64,000 nucleotides of DNA from NCBI GenBank assembly GCA_038025085.1, contig CM076154.1, forward strand, positions 30,000,501 through 30,064,500, given 5' to 3'. This stretch comes from Tetragonia tetragonoides (Eukaryota > Streptophyta > Magnoliopsida > Caryophyllales > Aizoaceae). The translations under genes were made by a program, and so were the position numbers. Below the pieces are notes generated by a model. That model worked only from the letters and a program-made list of their open reading frames with translations, did no database searches and was not told the DNA's origin. Numbering within the stretch: position 1 is the first letter of the stretch; the number at the start of each line of letters is the position of its first letter. Of this stretch, positions 1-11,912 are shown in pieces.

Positions 1-1023
1 AGGAGAGAGAAGGGAGTGGATAACTAATTCAGTAATATTCATTAGAATTCCCCACTGCACCAACTCGATTCAACAATCTTCATCCTTGTGCACTGTTTGT
101 TAGTTACCTAACAATACCATATTGTTGCAAAAAATTGCATAGATCATCTAGTCATCTGATCCATTAAATTCATGTCAACCCCCAACCTGTAATAACTCCA
201 AAGTTTATAACAAAATAAAAATACTATAATGGATTGACAATGTTAATTCCAATACCAAAAACAAAAATCAAAATCAAAAAACAAACATCAAAATCTGAAA
301 CCCAGTTTCTCCCAAATAGCATTTCTATCTTTTTTTAGATCCTGACCCTTCATAGTTTCTTCCAATTCCTTCATGTACTGACACTGACCCATTCTTATCC
401 TTCCTAAATAGTCATGAGGTTGCATCCTCTCATCACCTAAACCACCATATCAAAACCATCGTAGTAGTCGACATCGCTGACGTCATGTCCGTCATGATTG
501 AAACCCATTTTTTCTCGCCTCACTAACTTATGTTCACCCCTTAGTATCTTCGACCAATTCGGTATATTCATCGGCAACGATCTAGCCTCCCACCACCACC
601 ACCACCGGGAACATCACTTTCTCTCTCCTCAATTCATCGCCACCACTTTCTCTCCTCGGTGGCCGTGAGTCCGTGACTCGGTCGACTCCGACAAGTTGAT
701 CCGCCCCACACGTCCGATTCTTCCAGATCGGGTTTCAAGGAAACTGTAAAATAAATAATGTCCAAAACTAAAGAATTGGGAAATTTTTAGTGAAGGAGAG
801 GGTGAAACATGGTGGTCACTGGTCACACACTCACAAGTAGGCAGTAGCAGGGTAGGGGGTTGAAGAACATGGGAGGGGTAAACTAGGAATTACGAGAACA
901 ACTAACGGAAAGTTACTATAATTGACACGGGGAGCAACAATTTTTTAAAGTAAAGGGGTACCTTCTGAATTTAGAAAAATATTTTGGGTACTAACTAGAC
1001 AAGTTAAGAGTACAAGAATACTA
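1..1023. other. Spacer, no gene recognised
   Basis: AT-rich sequence with a short CCACCA-rich stretch near 590-605. I see no coding sequence with family resemblance and no clear repeat boundary. Confidence 0.5.
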
Positions 1024-1838
1024 AGTGAAATTTTTTGCAAAAACATCTTGATAGTGTTGTATCATATTAAGTGGGCCTCCTGTAAATGATGCAGACAAAA
1101 TAAATCTCGGACCAACATCACATGCATTGTAACTGCGAAATTAAAACAGCATCTTGAATAGCGGTGTATAGATCCGTACGCAATTTCCCTTGGTTAAGTC
1201 TGGCCCACAATAATCAATACTGCTCGATAGCACATTCTGCATCGACATCATGTTGTTGCGTTAGGTGCCCCCCTCGAGCCAAACTTTGTCCTTCTCCAAC
1301 ACTATCTTGTAACGTGAATGCGTAAAATGCTCTCATTGAAACCTTACCACGGGTCTCACTGTATGTACCGCCAGCTTTAAGTATTCCGTTGTACCACCCA
1401 TCTCTTCCATAAGGGTATAGTAGAGGATATTGGAGAGGCATGTAAACGGGATGCGTTTCCTGAATCCTTTGTAGATTCCCATCCACTTTCTGCAGTATTA
1501 TGCCTCTTTCTCCTATATTCTCAGTTCCATCTCCTACTAACAATGCTGCGACTTCGCTTGCAGTAGGCATGTTGTACTGCGTACCGTCTCTATTTTCAAT
1601 GATCCTGATGTGCAAGTCAACCACATTTCCTTGGTCACGCAACAGATCTCGGGCATTTCTAAATACTGCCAACATATGGATTCACGTTATCAAGCATATT
1701 TTGTAAGCCTTGCAAAATATCAACCCCCATACCTCCATCAGCAGCTGCGCGCCATGACGTTCATACGGTTCATGACTTCACTGCTGGTATTGTAAATATA
1801 TAATTGAGCAAATCTAGGACCATGGCCCGGTTTAATTT
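1024..1838 (-). pseudogene. Helitron helicase-like N-terminal domain remnant
   Basis: Read on the minus strand, this matches the Helitron_like_N region of plant Helitron transposases. The fragment starts near 1838 with GPRFAQLYIYNTSSEV and continues through a block containing PTASEVAALLVGD and QYPLLYPYGRDGW, then FILSASFTGGPLN near 1060. The longest open piece is 1214-1675. The reading frame is broken: a TGA and frame change near 1700-1745, a stop at 1214-1216, a further stop near 1120 and a frame shift just after it. The Rep catalytic motifs and the helicase domain are absent from the window, so this is a dead fragment. I saw no Helitron termini (5' TC, 3' hairpin plus CTRR), so the element borders are unknown. 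Family assignment rests on remembered family patterns. Confidence 0.8.
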
Positions 1839-3568
1839 TCATAATCCACAAAACCAAAACCAATATACTGAATCCCATAAACTTATTATAAATTTGATCT
1901 GAGTCATAGTTGGGTTTTCTAGGGTACTGGTGTATCTAATTAGGAAGGTATGTGATTTGTAGTTTTGAGTACGAATTTCAAATTACCCAATTTATTCAGG
2001 ATCGTGCTTGTTCATAGTTTTTTTGGCAATTAGACTTCGTGATTTATGATTTTTAATTTATACACTTCAATTCAATAATTATAAACGATGTTGTAAGGAA
2101 ATCAATTTACCCAATTTTACAATTCAATTCAATTATTTTTACTGATAGTTAATGCAATTTATTTACTGACTTTTATATAAAAAAGTTACAAAACTTCACT
2201 TATTGAACAAAACATCACGTCTTACATGCTGATTTCACATCTTCGGGTAAAAAAAATAATTAATGGAGCAGTAGAACTTACCTTTGGTGTTGCGGAATAT
2301 CGATGCTTTGCAATCCCGAGATCGTGCTTCTTCTCTCAATATTATCCAAACAAATCCTGGTTCAGTAACTAATATGTGGTTAGATTAACGCAAATTCAGT
2401 GGGATTAAACGAAGTTGAAGATCATACCTTGTCGGTCGAGTTTTTGGCGAAACGAAACTTTAATTGGGGTTGGCAAGGTTTTTTATATGCCGTTGTATTG
2501 TAATTGTAATTGGAATTGCCCGTGTAATCTTTGTGAGTGTGATTTGGAAGGCTTGGGGTGTAATATTTTTTTCTTTCCTATGGTTTGCTGTAATCTCGGT
2601 TTGCAATCTTAATTTGTTTGAAACCGTTTTCATTTTTTTTTTGTTGTATCTTTTAGGCTGGGTAATTGTTTGAGTTTTGACAAATATATGTTTCTGTAAT
2701 CTTTTAGGTTGCTAAATTATTTGTGTTATGGCAAGTTTGTGGTCTATTATATATGAAACTGGAGTTATTGACTGCCGTGATTAGAGACTAATTAGTTTTT
2801 TGGCTGATTTTTGAATTTCAAATTGGAATTTGAATTCACGGTGTGTTTAGAAGAGTCCAAATCCCGATGCTCGCTTCTCATTGAAAGTTGGTGGACGGGA
2901 TTTAACCCCTAGCTTGGATTAGCCTTTTGCTTGTATCACAGCAAAACACCTATATTAATATTTTAAAAAGGATATGTAGTTTGTAGATATCTCTTACTAA
3001 ATTTAGGAAACTAAAAATTAAGAGCACTAGTGAATTTACAAAACAAAGATAACAAATCAAAATTTATCAATATCCTTAATAAATTCCAATACGATAGGAA
3101 ACTAAATAATACTCCTAACACTATTTGTAAACAACTCACATTCATAACCTTTTTATTTAAATAGACAAATTTTGGGGGTGTATGCAATAAGAATCAAACC
3201 TATACATTTGCTATCCAATGTTGAGGAAGAATTACTACTTTTCAACCCAATTCTCACATTCATAACTTGTTTGACAATTATTTTGTGAAAAATTTAAATA
3301 TGACCATGATCACATTTAAATTCGGTTTTCTAGTCAATTTGATTGAGTCATTTTGAGTTGAATACACTAAGGCTTTGGTTAGATTTCGATCTAGCTTAAT
3401 TTTAGTATTCGATCCTTGAATTATGTAATACTTCCTTGAAATTAGTTTGGATATCTTTAGGAATATCAAGTTATACTGGATCTGGATTTGATTTCGGATT
3501 TTCTAGGAATAACGCTCACTTTATCTCACACAATCACACACATGAGAATTTCTAAGCGAAATTTCTAA
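1839..3568. other. Spacer, no gene recognised
   Basis: AT-rich. Short open frames at 2415-2673 show no family resemblance. Nothing supportable was seen. Confidence 0.45.
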
Positions 3569-3853
3569 TGCTCTGTTTGATTCACCTTAATTTTAATTAA
3601 ATTAAGTTCAGTCCAGTCCAGTCCAGTTCAGTTCATGTGTAACTTTATTACTCATATAACTTTTTATTCCGAAATAATTTCATGATGAAAATTATGTCAT
3701 CGGAAAGATCTCAAAGCATACTTTCAGATGAGTCCAATATTGACTATGTTTGGACGAATTTAAATGGTTAACGGTCAAGTTTAAAAATCAATTCAGTTCA
3801 GTTCAGATCAGTTCAGTTTAGATCAGTTTTATCCAGGTGAATCAAACGGAGCC
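3569..3853. mobile_element. PIF/Harbinger-like (Tourist-type) MITE
   Basis: A 285-bp element with 19-bp terminal inverted repeats: the left end reads TGCTCTGTTTGATTCACCT and the right end is the complement of GGCTCCGTTTGATTCACCT (two mismatches). It is flanked by TAA at 3566-3568 and 3854-3856, the TSD expected for PIF/Harbinger. The subterminal parts are rich in CAGTTCAGTTCA repeats. A truncated copy lies at 26789-26905 and a diverged one at 43905-44113. It has no coding capacity. It ends about 420 bp upstream of the KIC-like start codon, so it lies in that gene's promoter region. Confidence 0.8.
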
Positions 3854-4180
3854 TAAAACATGGACCAAAAAGATTTTTACAAATCACACGGTCAACAACT
3901 TGACTTTTACTAAAATGACAATTGCCCTAACCTCATCCAAGTGGATTAAAAACCATTGGTAATACAAAGAAAAGTGTAAAGAAGCGGTCAAACAAGACTC
4001 GAAATGACAAATTTGCCCTCATATCCCGACACAGTTCTGCGAAGCATAGAGGCAATTACGGTCTCAACCACACTGAAACCCGACCAGCCAGAACTCCTCT
4101 GTCCATGGGTTGTCAACCAAAACGCTCTCAACGCGAAAACACCCCTTTCTTTCCACCTTCCTTTCCCGTTTTCTCTCTCC

Positions 4181-4187
4181 TATATTA
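4181..4187 (+). promoter_or_regulatory. Probable TATA box of KIC-like gene
   Basis: TATATTA follows a long CT-rich stretch (Y-patch-like) and lies about 90 bp upstream of the ATG at 4274, leaving a short 5' UTR. Position and composition fit a plant core promoter; this is inferred. Confidence 0.5.
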
Positions 4188-4273
4188 ACTCACCCCTTTT
4201 TGTTCCCATTTCTCCAAACCCAAAACTTTACATTATTTCTCAAATATAATCAAAAACCCCAAAATTCCCATCA

Positions 4274-4669
4274 ATGGCGGGCCAAGTAAAATCACAATCA
4301 CATTCACAATCAACAGTATCAAAAATTAATCATCAATTTGAAGACCAACTTCCATTAATGGCAGAAAAGCTAGGTGGTGAAGGTCTAATACAAGAACTCT
4401 GTAATGGGTTTGAGCTACTAATGGAGAGAGAAAAAGGGGTGATTACATTTGAGAGTTTAAAGAGAAATGCTTCTCTTTTGGGTTTGCAAGGGTTGAGTGA
4501 TGAAGAGCTTCAAAGTATGATGAGAGAAGGTGATTTAGATGGTGATGGGGTTCTTAATCAAATGGAGTTTTGTGTTTTGATGTTTAGATTAAGCCCTGAT
4601 TTAATGGCTGATTCTCAGTTTTTGCTTCAACAAGCTTTGATTGATGAAGAATTTGATTTCAGAGATTGA
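4274..4669 (+). CDS. KIC/PBP1-like single EF-hand calcium-binding protein
   Basis: An intact intronless 131-aa ORF. It closely follows the KIC (KCBP-interacting Ca2+-binding protein) / PBP1 (PINOID-binding protein 1) family of about 120-135 aa. A polar Ser/Gln-rich N-terminus (residues 1-20) precedes the family block FEDQLPLMAEKLG (22-34) and ELCNGFELL. One canonical EF-hand loop spans residues 87-98 with D87, D89, D91, N95 and E98 as ligands, then the family-typical hydrophobic helix FCVLMFRLSP and an acidic C-terminus. Family knowledge: in Arabidopsis these proteins bind a kinesin-like calmodulin-binding protein or the PINOID kinase in a Ca2+-dependent way. The first ATG is used because homology begins soon after it and a CT-rich leader with TATA lies just upstream. 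KIC and PBP1 cannot be separated by eye. Confidence 0.88.
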   Translation: MAGQVKSQSHSQSTVSKINHQFEDQLPLMAEKLGGEGLIQELCNGFELLMEREKGVITFESLKRNASLLGLQGLSDEELQSMMREGDLDGDGVLNQMEFCVLMFRLSPDLMADSQFLLQQALIDEEFDFRD

Positions 4670-5125
4670 GATTGAAAGAAAGAGAAATGGGTGTTTGGGT
4701 ATATTTTGATATTTGGGGGATTTTAGCAATTTTTTTAGGACTGATGATCAAGTTGGTCTACTAAATGTTATGATTGTAATTTGTAATTGTTGAGGAAGAT
4801 AGATTTAATGCTACAGAAATTATTATATAATAACAAAATGGAAATACCACATTGGAATTTGGAAGTACTAGTGTAATGATCGTTTTGGTTATTTCGTTCC
4901 ACAAGTGAAGATTTTGTGATCTTTTGTGAAAATTATGAAGCCTAATCTGAGTAGATATGTTTGTTGGTAAATTGAGGTTGTTAATTCATAAATTCCAAAA
5001 TCATTAGGAACCTATGGGCAACAGAAGCTATGCAAACTTGCAAAGAAAACCAAAAGTAGAAAAACCAAATTCTTATTGATTGACTATTGCTCAGAAACTC
5101 AATGCCCTGTTGCCTTTATCAAATT
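4670..5125. other. 3' UTR and spacer downstream of KIC-like gene
   Basis: The T-rich sequence after the stop to about 4850 is probably 3' UTR; no canonical AATAAA is evident, only weak AT-rich variants near 4825-4840. The remainder shows nothing recognisable. Confidence 0.4.
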
Positions 5126-5143
5126 TTCAATTATTTAAGTCAT

Positions 5144-5330
5144 TTTTTTTTTTGGTTCTCAACCTGTCGACCACAGTGACTATTTTCCTGGGTTGCCTTG
5201 TAGTTAAAGGGTGGAATAGCTGACCAAGGAATTTAAAATTGATCCATACCCAAAGCAAGATTCAAACCCTCGACCTTAGTTAAGGATGTATGAGGTCATT
5301 ACTCCTTACCACTCAATCACTCGTCCATGG
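5144..5330 (-). mobile_element. tRNA-derived SINE (copy 1)
   Basis: A minus-strand SINE of about 187 bp: on the plus strand it opens with the poly-T complement of its A tail at 5144-5153. It is flanked by a 17/18-matching target duplication, TTCAATTATTTAAGTCAT at 5126-5143 and TTCAATTTTTTAAGTCAT at 5331-5348. Its minus strand carries a box-A-like GATTGAGTGGTAAGGAG and a box-B-like GGGTTTGAATC, the internal RNA polymerase III promoter pattern of tRNA-derived SINEs. It is the same family as 43526-43720 and 47526-47715. Confidence 0.85.
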
Positions 5331-5348
5331 TTCAATTTTTTAAGTCAT

Positions 5349-5949
5349 TTAGCTTATAAGATTATTCTGGTTAGATGGTATGTCAAACTGGGATAAATTA
5401 GACATGTGTGGTTAATAACCAACAAAGAGGTTTCAAAGTAAATCATCTTAGTGGCTAATAAGTTAATAACCAACAAATAGGTTTCAAAGTAAATTACCAT
5501 TTATGGCAGGAAAAGGAGCATATATAAGTTGGGAGTTCAATGGTAAAACACCCACGCCTCAAATTTATAGTAATTTTCAGATTGATGGTTGCATTTGTGT
5601 GTTATGAACTAACACAAAAATTCGTATAAGAAGGTCTATCTATATATTTCAGTGAGACGTAGGTCACATTCTAGTGATATAATGACCTATGAATCAGCTT
5701 GTTGGCCTTATCCAAAACAACAACAAAAAAAAAAAAGAGAGCAATGTGCTTGCGCATGTGGAAAGCTCATTTAGCCGTTGGGCATGTATTCAGGTTGTAA
5801 TCAAAGTTCAATGGTTAAACGGCTTAGAGAGATGGAACCAAATCAGAAAGCTTAATCTCTTTTGCATGCTTGTTAGGAGACATGATAAATTGTTGTCAGA
5901 AGGTGGTAGTTTGTTAACTTCAAGGGCCTGAAAATCTCATCTTATCATG
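5349..5949. other. Spacer with a local direct repeat
   Basis: No gene recognised. A roughly 31-bp direct repeat beginning TTAATAACCAACAAA occurs near 5413 and again near 5466 (one mismatch). Confidence 0.4.
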
Positions 5950-6740
5950 TGGCTAGGGATACACTTGCATTTTATTTTTGCTGAATGAATGAATTGTAAC
6001 GAAAATGTATAAAATGTGGAAAAGGTACCCCAAGTTTCAGTATTGACTCTAGTAGCTCAAGTGGGCTAGGCCCATTATATGCTCCGGGTTTTGAGGTTGA
6101 TATCCCACTAAGTATTATTGGGCCCATTACAAAACATATGGGTTCATCTCAAATTCTGTTTTCCATTCCAAACAAAGTGGTATCAAAGCTCTAAGGGTCT
6201 TGTGGCATTGTGAAGGTTCAAAATGAAGATGTAGAGAATATGGAGAGAATTACTCCAAATTAAAGGGGGTGTTGATGAAAAGTGCATTAACAAATTTGGT
6301 GATCGTTGATGAGAAGTGCATCAAAAAGTGGACGAGAAGTGCGTCTACAAATTTGAAGAAGGTTGATGAGAAATGCATCAACAATTAATGAGAAGTGAAT
6401 TATGTTGAAGAGGTGCCTTTACATCTCAGGGATGTTGAAGAAATTTTGAAGCAATAGGGTGTGTTAAAATTAGTGCTTCAAAATAATTAGTTAATTTAAT
6501 TATCAATATAATATTGTTAGTTTTTATGAGTTCCTATTTACTAGTTAGCATAAGCATTTAAAGTGGCTAGTGGTTTAGTGGGTCAAGGCGTTGTATCTAG
6601 TCATGGGAAGATGTCTCCTTATTTTCTAGCATTAGTGGTTAACTTTAACCTTATTTAACAACTATTGTACCTCAAGTTTCAAGTGGAACAAAGTAAAATT
6701 ATTTATTGGTTCATCTCAAATTCTATTCTCTATTCCCAAG
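5950..6740 (+). mobile_element. Possible degenerate TRIM/copia LTR remnant
   Basis: TGGTATCAAAGC at 6178-6189 is the tRNA-iMet-type primer-binding site of copia-like and TRIM elements. It directly follows sequence (GGTTCATCTCAAATTCT near 6141) that recurs as GGTTCATCTCAAATTCTATT near 6709, as expected for the ends of two short LTRs around a roughly 300-bp interior. The upstream parts of the two putative LTRs match only in scraps (TACCCCAAGTTTCA near 6027, TACCTCAAGTTTCA near 6668). Interior 6275-6415 holds about four imperfect repeats of GTTGATGAGAAGTGCATCAA. No coding capacity and no clear TSD. Confidence 0.4.
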
Positions 6741-6744
6741 TGAT

Positions 6745-7187
6745 TGAAAGTTTTACCTTATCCATTTAGATTAATTTAGCTACAAGATATTATAGTTCCA
6801 AATGTAGAACTCCAAGAGCCCAAGTCTAATATTAGCATCATTCAATCAAGAACATTATTCTTACCTTCGAGGAATAATGATTGAATGCATGATTGCAAAT
6901 CTGCAATGATGTGCTTTCGATGGGCCTCATGTAAACTACAAAATATGGTAAACCACAAAATATTCAGGAGTTGAAATTCCTCAGTGCCAAAAATTTGCAA
7001 CAAATTAAAACAGGCACCTAATTGACCTATTATATAAACGTTAATTTTGTGATAGACCATTTGAATACAAGATGACCAAAAGTAACACTATTTGTTTAAA
7101 TGCAAATATTTAGCGTAGAAAAAGTAACTTGTTTTGTTCGACAACTAAAAGTGTTTAAAATAAATTAATACTTTTTAGTCCACAAGT
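6745..7187. other. Spacer, no gene recognised
   Basis: AT-rich. A minus-strand ORF of 72 codons at 6842-7060 has no recognisable features. Confidence 0.4.
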
Positions 7188-7272
7188 AATATTTTTTGTA
7201 AGTGGTTGAGAGTTTGTTGAAGCTCTAGTGATGTACCATACCCTCTCTGGCTTATCCTACACCCTGGCAGCC

Positions 7273-8851
7273 ATGTCTAACAAGAAGCGTGGTAGACCTA
7301 AGAAGGTGACAACCCCACCATCCTCTTCATCGTCTTCTCCGCGTGCGAACAAGGATATTGTGCCCAATAATGGAGCCAATTCGAGCGAGAACTCTCAAAC
7401 CCAGAGCCCGGGTGATTTCATGGTGAATACTGTCTTTCCTTCATCTAATGGTAATGGCGGTGCATCTACCTTACCTTGTCCTCAGGTAAGCATATTGATT
7501 CTGATCTTCCTATTTTCTTTTTTTTTTCCCAGATTCGCGTACTATTCATTTGAATTATGTTGATTGTGTGAATGATGTGGATTATGAGAATGTTTCTGTA
7601 CCTGTGATTAATAATGAATCTATATGTGCTTGTGATTAACCATGAAATCCCTACTTCCAGGAGTTCAGCTATTAATGATGGGGTTATAAATGGCGGTGTT
7701 GTTAATGGAAGTGTTAATAAAATGAAAGTGGTGTTAATGGTGATAGAGGTATTTATACCCTTCACCAAAACTTTTTTTTTTTTTTTTTTTTTTTATTTTT
7801 TTTTTTTTTTGTACTAGAAATCCTGGTCAAGGCATGCGTCTTGAATTTGTCCTTGAAATTGCTAAATCTGATGTGGTACATTTTGGATTGGATGATATTG
7901 CTAATGAAATCAATTAACTGGCAGAATACACTTGTTGGGTTTATTCTTTGGGGTAACCCTAAGTTGGCTAGCATGCATGAATTCATTGCTAAACACTGGA
8001 ATAATGTCAAGAAATCTAAAGTTCTTATGCATATTAAGGGCTAGTGTTTCATTAGGTTTCAATCTCATGATGATAAAGATCTTGTTCTAATAAAAGGGGG
8101 TCCTTGGATTATTAGGGGTCGTGCTTTCTTGTTGAAGCCATGGTCTTCTACTTTTGTATGGAGAAGGAAGACATTAGGAAAGTGCATATTTGGGTGACTT
8201 TTCTCAATTTGGATATCCAAGCCTGGTCTGCTAGGGGCTTAGTAAGCTTGCCATTTCCATGTTTGCTGACTTATGCATAGCAACCAAGGAGAAGGTCTCT
8301 TATACAAGATGTCTGATTGAGGTTCATGTTTCCATGCACTGACTTGCTTGACAAAGTATTTATTTGTACTCCCTTTGGAGTGTCACTGATCCAGGAGGTC
8401 CATTATGAGTGCCTTCCTTACTACTACAAAATATATCATCAATTAGGGCATTTTGATGGTAGTGTCATAAGAAGAGGCGAGAAGAGAGAAGGCTAGTTGG
8501 GCCCCTGCAACCTGCTAATGGTGTTCCTCGGCAGGGTGTCTCTTAGGTTGTCCCTACTCTTGCCCCTGATGGGTTGTTGGTGATACTATGGATGCTGATG
8601 GAGACAAGGTTGGAGGTCCTGAAGAGAATAAGGTGGTGGTCGTAGATGGTATTTCTGTTCATGTGCGTTCTGATTTTCTGATCTGCAACAGAAGAAGCCC
8701 AGCTGTGAGAATCCTGATTAGCAACCTATTTCAGTTAAGCACTCTTTTCGCCCCAGTAATACCTGATCTCCTGTTAGTAGTGTGGGTATCTCTCCTATTA
8801 GGTTCCACATTTTGGAGGATCGGGATATAAATGTACAAGGTGATTATCTGT
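7273..8851 (+). pseudogene. LINE ORF1 remnant, AT-hook plus DUF4283
   Basis: The start at 7273 gives MSNKKRGRPKKVTTPP, a classic AT-hook (core RGRPKK), then a Ser/Asn-rich linker. After several frame breaks and a poly-T run (7772-7811), the DUF4283 domain follows (nucleic-acid-binding domain of plant LINE ORF1 proteins): LASMHEFIAKHWNNVK near 7965 and GGPWIIRGRAFLLKPW near 8096. Near 8400 the zinc-knuckle region reads KIYHQLGHFDGS and lacks the expected cysteines. The C-terminal part runs into the LTR insertion at 8851 and resumes at 14551. Role by family: RNA-binding component of the LINE particle. Non-functional here. Confidence 0.7.
8847..8851. repeat. Target-site duplication of LTR element A (left)
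   Basis: TCTGT, repeated at 14546-14550 on the other side of the element. It marks insertion into the LINE. Confidence 0.9.
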
Positions 8852-10230
8852 TGATACGCCCGCAAGTATACGGGTATTATCAAAGTAATACAAAAGATCG
8901 TCTCCACAAGGAGCGAAGCGTTTCGAGTACCAAATTCTCTAAAATCGAGAAAGCTAAGCAAATTCGAGTAATTGTGATGTTGATTAATTTAACTAGACCT
9001 AAAGCTAAACTAGGATGACAATCAAAGAAGAGAGATTAGCAATCACAATTATAAAATCAAGGATTAAAGATAGAGTTGGGGGTTCACCCAACTAAAGATG
9101 ATCTAATGCAATGGATGATAATATAGCATGCAATCGAATGAGCAATTCTGTAGAGATACTAGGTCAATCAATGACTAAGGGCCTCTCTCAAGGTCACCAA
9201 AGAAATACCCAATTCCACCCTTCCACCTATTTTCATGGGGTCAAGCTTTATTGGGCTCATTAAGCAACACCTAGTTCAAGCATCTCCAAAAGGAAATCTA
9301 CCTACTTTCGTGGTTGAATCCATTTGTTTAGTCAATGAAACTCCTATGATTACCTTACCCCCTTTCGATTTTAAGTTAATCACACAAAACATAGGCCAAG
9401 TTCTCACTTAGGCATTTTATCAAACACTTGGAGTTCACAAAGCTAAATGCACAATAACCCATTCAATCACAATATATTCACATCATCCAAGCATCAAAAC
9501 ACCATAGTTGGGCTAATCCCAACTCTAATAAGAGAAATTAGCCACTAAACATTATAAAGTCATTAACTTTAATTAACCAAAACATAATATTCAACATGAG
9601 AAATAAGTAAAAGAAGAGGGAGAAAGAGGAGAGAGAGAAGGGTCAAGAAGATCTTGCAAAGATCTTCAATAATCTTCTCCAAACCAAATTTAATTACCCT
9701 AATAATTTTAAGCAAGGAAGTTCTTAAACCTAAAAATAGAGGCTAGACCTCTTTAGAGAGCTAATACTAGGTTGAGAATAAGGTAGGATGAGATGCCCCT
9801 AAAATGAGCAAATTCGGACTTAAATAGGGTCCAAATCGGGTGAGGCATGGTCTGCTGAGCTGTGACCGGACCATGGGTCGGACCATGCCTCGGACCATGT
9901 ACCAGGTCTGTCAAGAACCCATGGTTTACTGGATGTCAGGGACCATGTCTCGGACCATGGGTCGCACTTTATCTTCAAGAACTTGATTTCTTCATGCCCC
10001 AAATGCTCTCCTCTTCACTCCTATGATCTTGATGCTCCTTCCATGCTTGCTCCAACTTCGAACAAGACGTGAAACATCCTTCAAACCTATCATTCATGAC
10101 AAAACACAACCAAGGAGCGTAAAATAGAACAAATGGGCAAAAACCAATCCGAATCAAGCCATGGGTAGGTAATATTCATTGTAATGGGTATGAAATACAC
10201 ACGATTATGCTATAAAATAAGTACTTATCA
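8852..10230 (-). repeat. LTR of element A (3' LTR, left)
   Basis: 1379 bp. In element orientation it begins TGATAAGTACTTATTTTATA and ends GGGCGTATCA. In the first 275 bp compared by eye it differs from the other LTR at about 10 positions, so insertion is not very recent. It contains a cluster of CGGACCATG repeats at about 9860-9965. Confidence 0.9.
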
Positions 10231-10262
10231 ACTCCCCCATGCTTACCTCTTGCTTGTCCTCA
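10231..10262 (-). promoter_or_regulatory. Polypurine tract of element A
   Basis: The minus-strand reading is TTGAGGACAAGC...TAAGCATGGGGGAGT, abutting the 3' LTR. This is the plus-strand priming site for reverse transcription. The same motif recurs inside the element at about 11913-11945. Confidence 0.75.
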
Positions 10263-11912
10263 AGCAAGACTTAAACCAACAAGACACACAAGATTCAAGA
10301 GTTAGCACAAAAAGGGTTGAGAGATCACCCTCTAAACCGTGATACCAATGGGGAACACTAGACAAGGATATCAAGAGCATGAAAATTCATCAAGGGACAC
10401 AAGCACACCAAAAGATCACATAAGCTCCAAGATTCGACGATAATTCAAATAGTCACGAAGCATGAAAGCACTCAATCAACTCGGTAATCTCACTCAAAAC
10501 ATGAAGCAAATTTTTCCAAAAGACCCTCACTTTAGGGAGCGTGGATCACTCAAACTGATATGTGTTTGGGGGAGAATAACAATAGTCACTCAAGATTCAA
10601 ACATCGGTAGTAACTTACCATAATAAGCTTGCCTATCCTCTAGGATCTCTACCGGTAGATGACACTCCGTATGCAATGATGAAAGTGACTTTTAGGGTTG
10701 TAATGTAGGCTCGGGATAGGGTATGGTATGAATTTGGGTATGTGGACTCAGAGCCAAAAAGCATAGTGGAGAGAACAACACCCCTACGAACCTCTCCGGA
10801 AAGGCCGAGGGATGCAAAAATAACACCACTAATCACATACATTAACTCCACTACTCAAAGACTACTCCTTCCAATAATGTAACATTTAAGCTCAACATCA
10901 TCCGAGAACACTTATTCAACCCCTTTTTCATCATTTGTTTTCCATTTTTTTTCAAGATTAACAATTGAACCAACTTTCAAACTACCAATTTGTGAAACTA
11001 CTGATCAACCAAGTTACTCATTTTCCACTGTCAAACTCCCCTCTTGCTTATTCAAAACTTCATAACAACTACCAATCTCCAAATCAACTACCAAACTCCA
11101 CTAGCCAAGGCTCGGGAAGGGAGAAAGTAGCATTAGGAATTGGCTTGTAACATGGTTACCAAATGAAGGGCTAAAAGTTCAAAAGGGGTATCAAAGGGGG
11201 AAAGTATGTAAAGTGGGAGGCCATTTAGCTCAATGTAGTTTAAATTAATGCTCAAATAAATGCCTTCATCCTATCATGCAATATGGGTATCGAGTGCAAT
11301 TTCAATCAAGAGTCAAGGCAAGTTCTAGAAGACTACCAACCGAAGTGAACCAAAACACTCATGAAAGACAAGGAACCGAAAGAGATGCGTCGGTTTTCAA
11401 GGCTCGAGTCCTCACCGGTTTTAAATGTCTATCATACCAATTATTTCACGAATTATTTGAGATTATCAATTGATTGAAGATGTTTACATACAAAGGGCCA
11501 AGAGAACAAAAGTTGAACAAGAAGTTATGTCAAACTCTTAGGATTGTGCCTCGAAAGGCCTCAAGCTCTCTCTACCAAAGTTAAATGCCGACCAATGGCA
11601 TCACTAGTTATCATAAAGGGATCATCTCTCTCTTTTTGGTATTTTCCAATTTTCCGATTTTTTTTTTTTTAAATGCAACCTAGATGATATGCAAGCCTAA
11701 ACATGCTCAATGCAATCTAAATGATAATTTCTACAAAGTAATGCAACTAAATGGGTTAAAAATTAAAATGCAACCTAGCATGCTCCTATATGCAAACATT
11801 CAACAAGAGTAATCACCACACCCACAACACATCAAACCATCACAACACCATCAATTCACCAACCACACCTCCAACAAAAGCTTGCCACAAACCACCACAT
11901 GTCATTCAATAC
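10263..11912 (-). other. Element A interior, noncoding 3' part
   Basis: This aligns (inverted) with 38168-39908 of element B, for example the block containing AACTTGCCTTAATTCTTG in B. No coding domain is recognisable; short ORFs are not conserved between the copies. Confidence 0.6.

Noticed and set aside
629..826. 65-codon minus-strand ORF
   Set aside because: No resemblance to any family and no promoter signals; length expected by chance.
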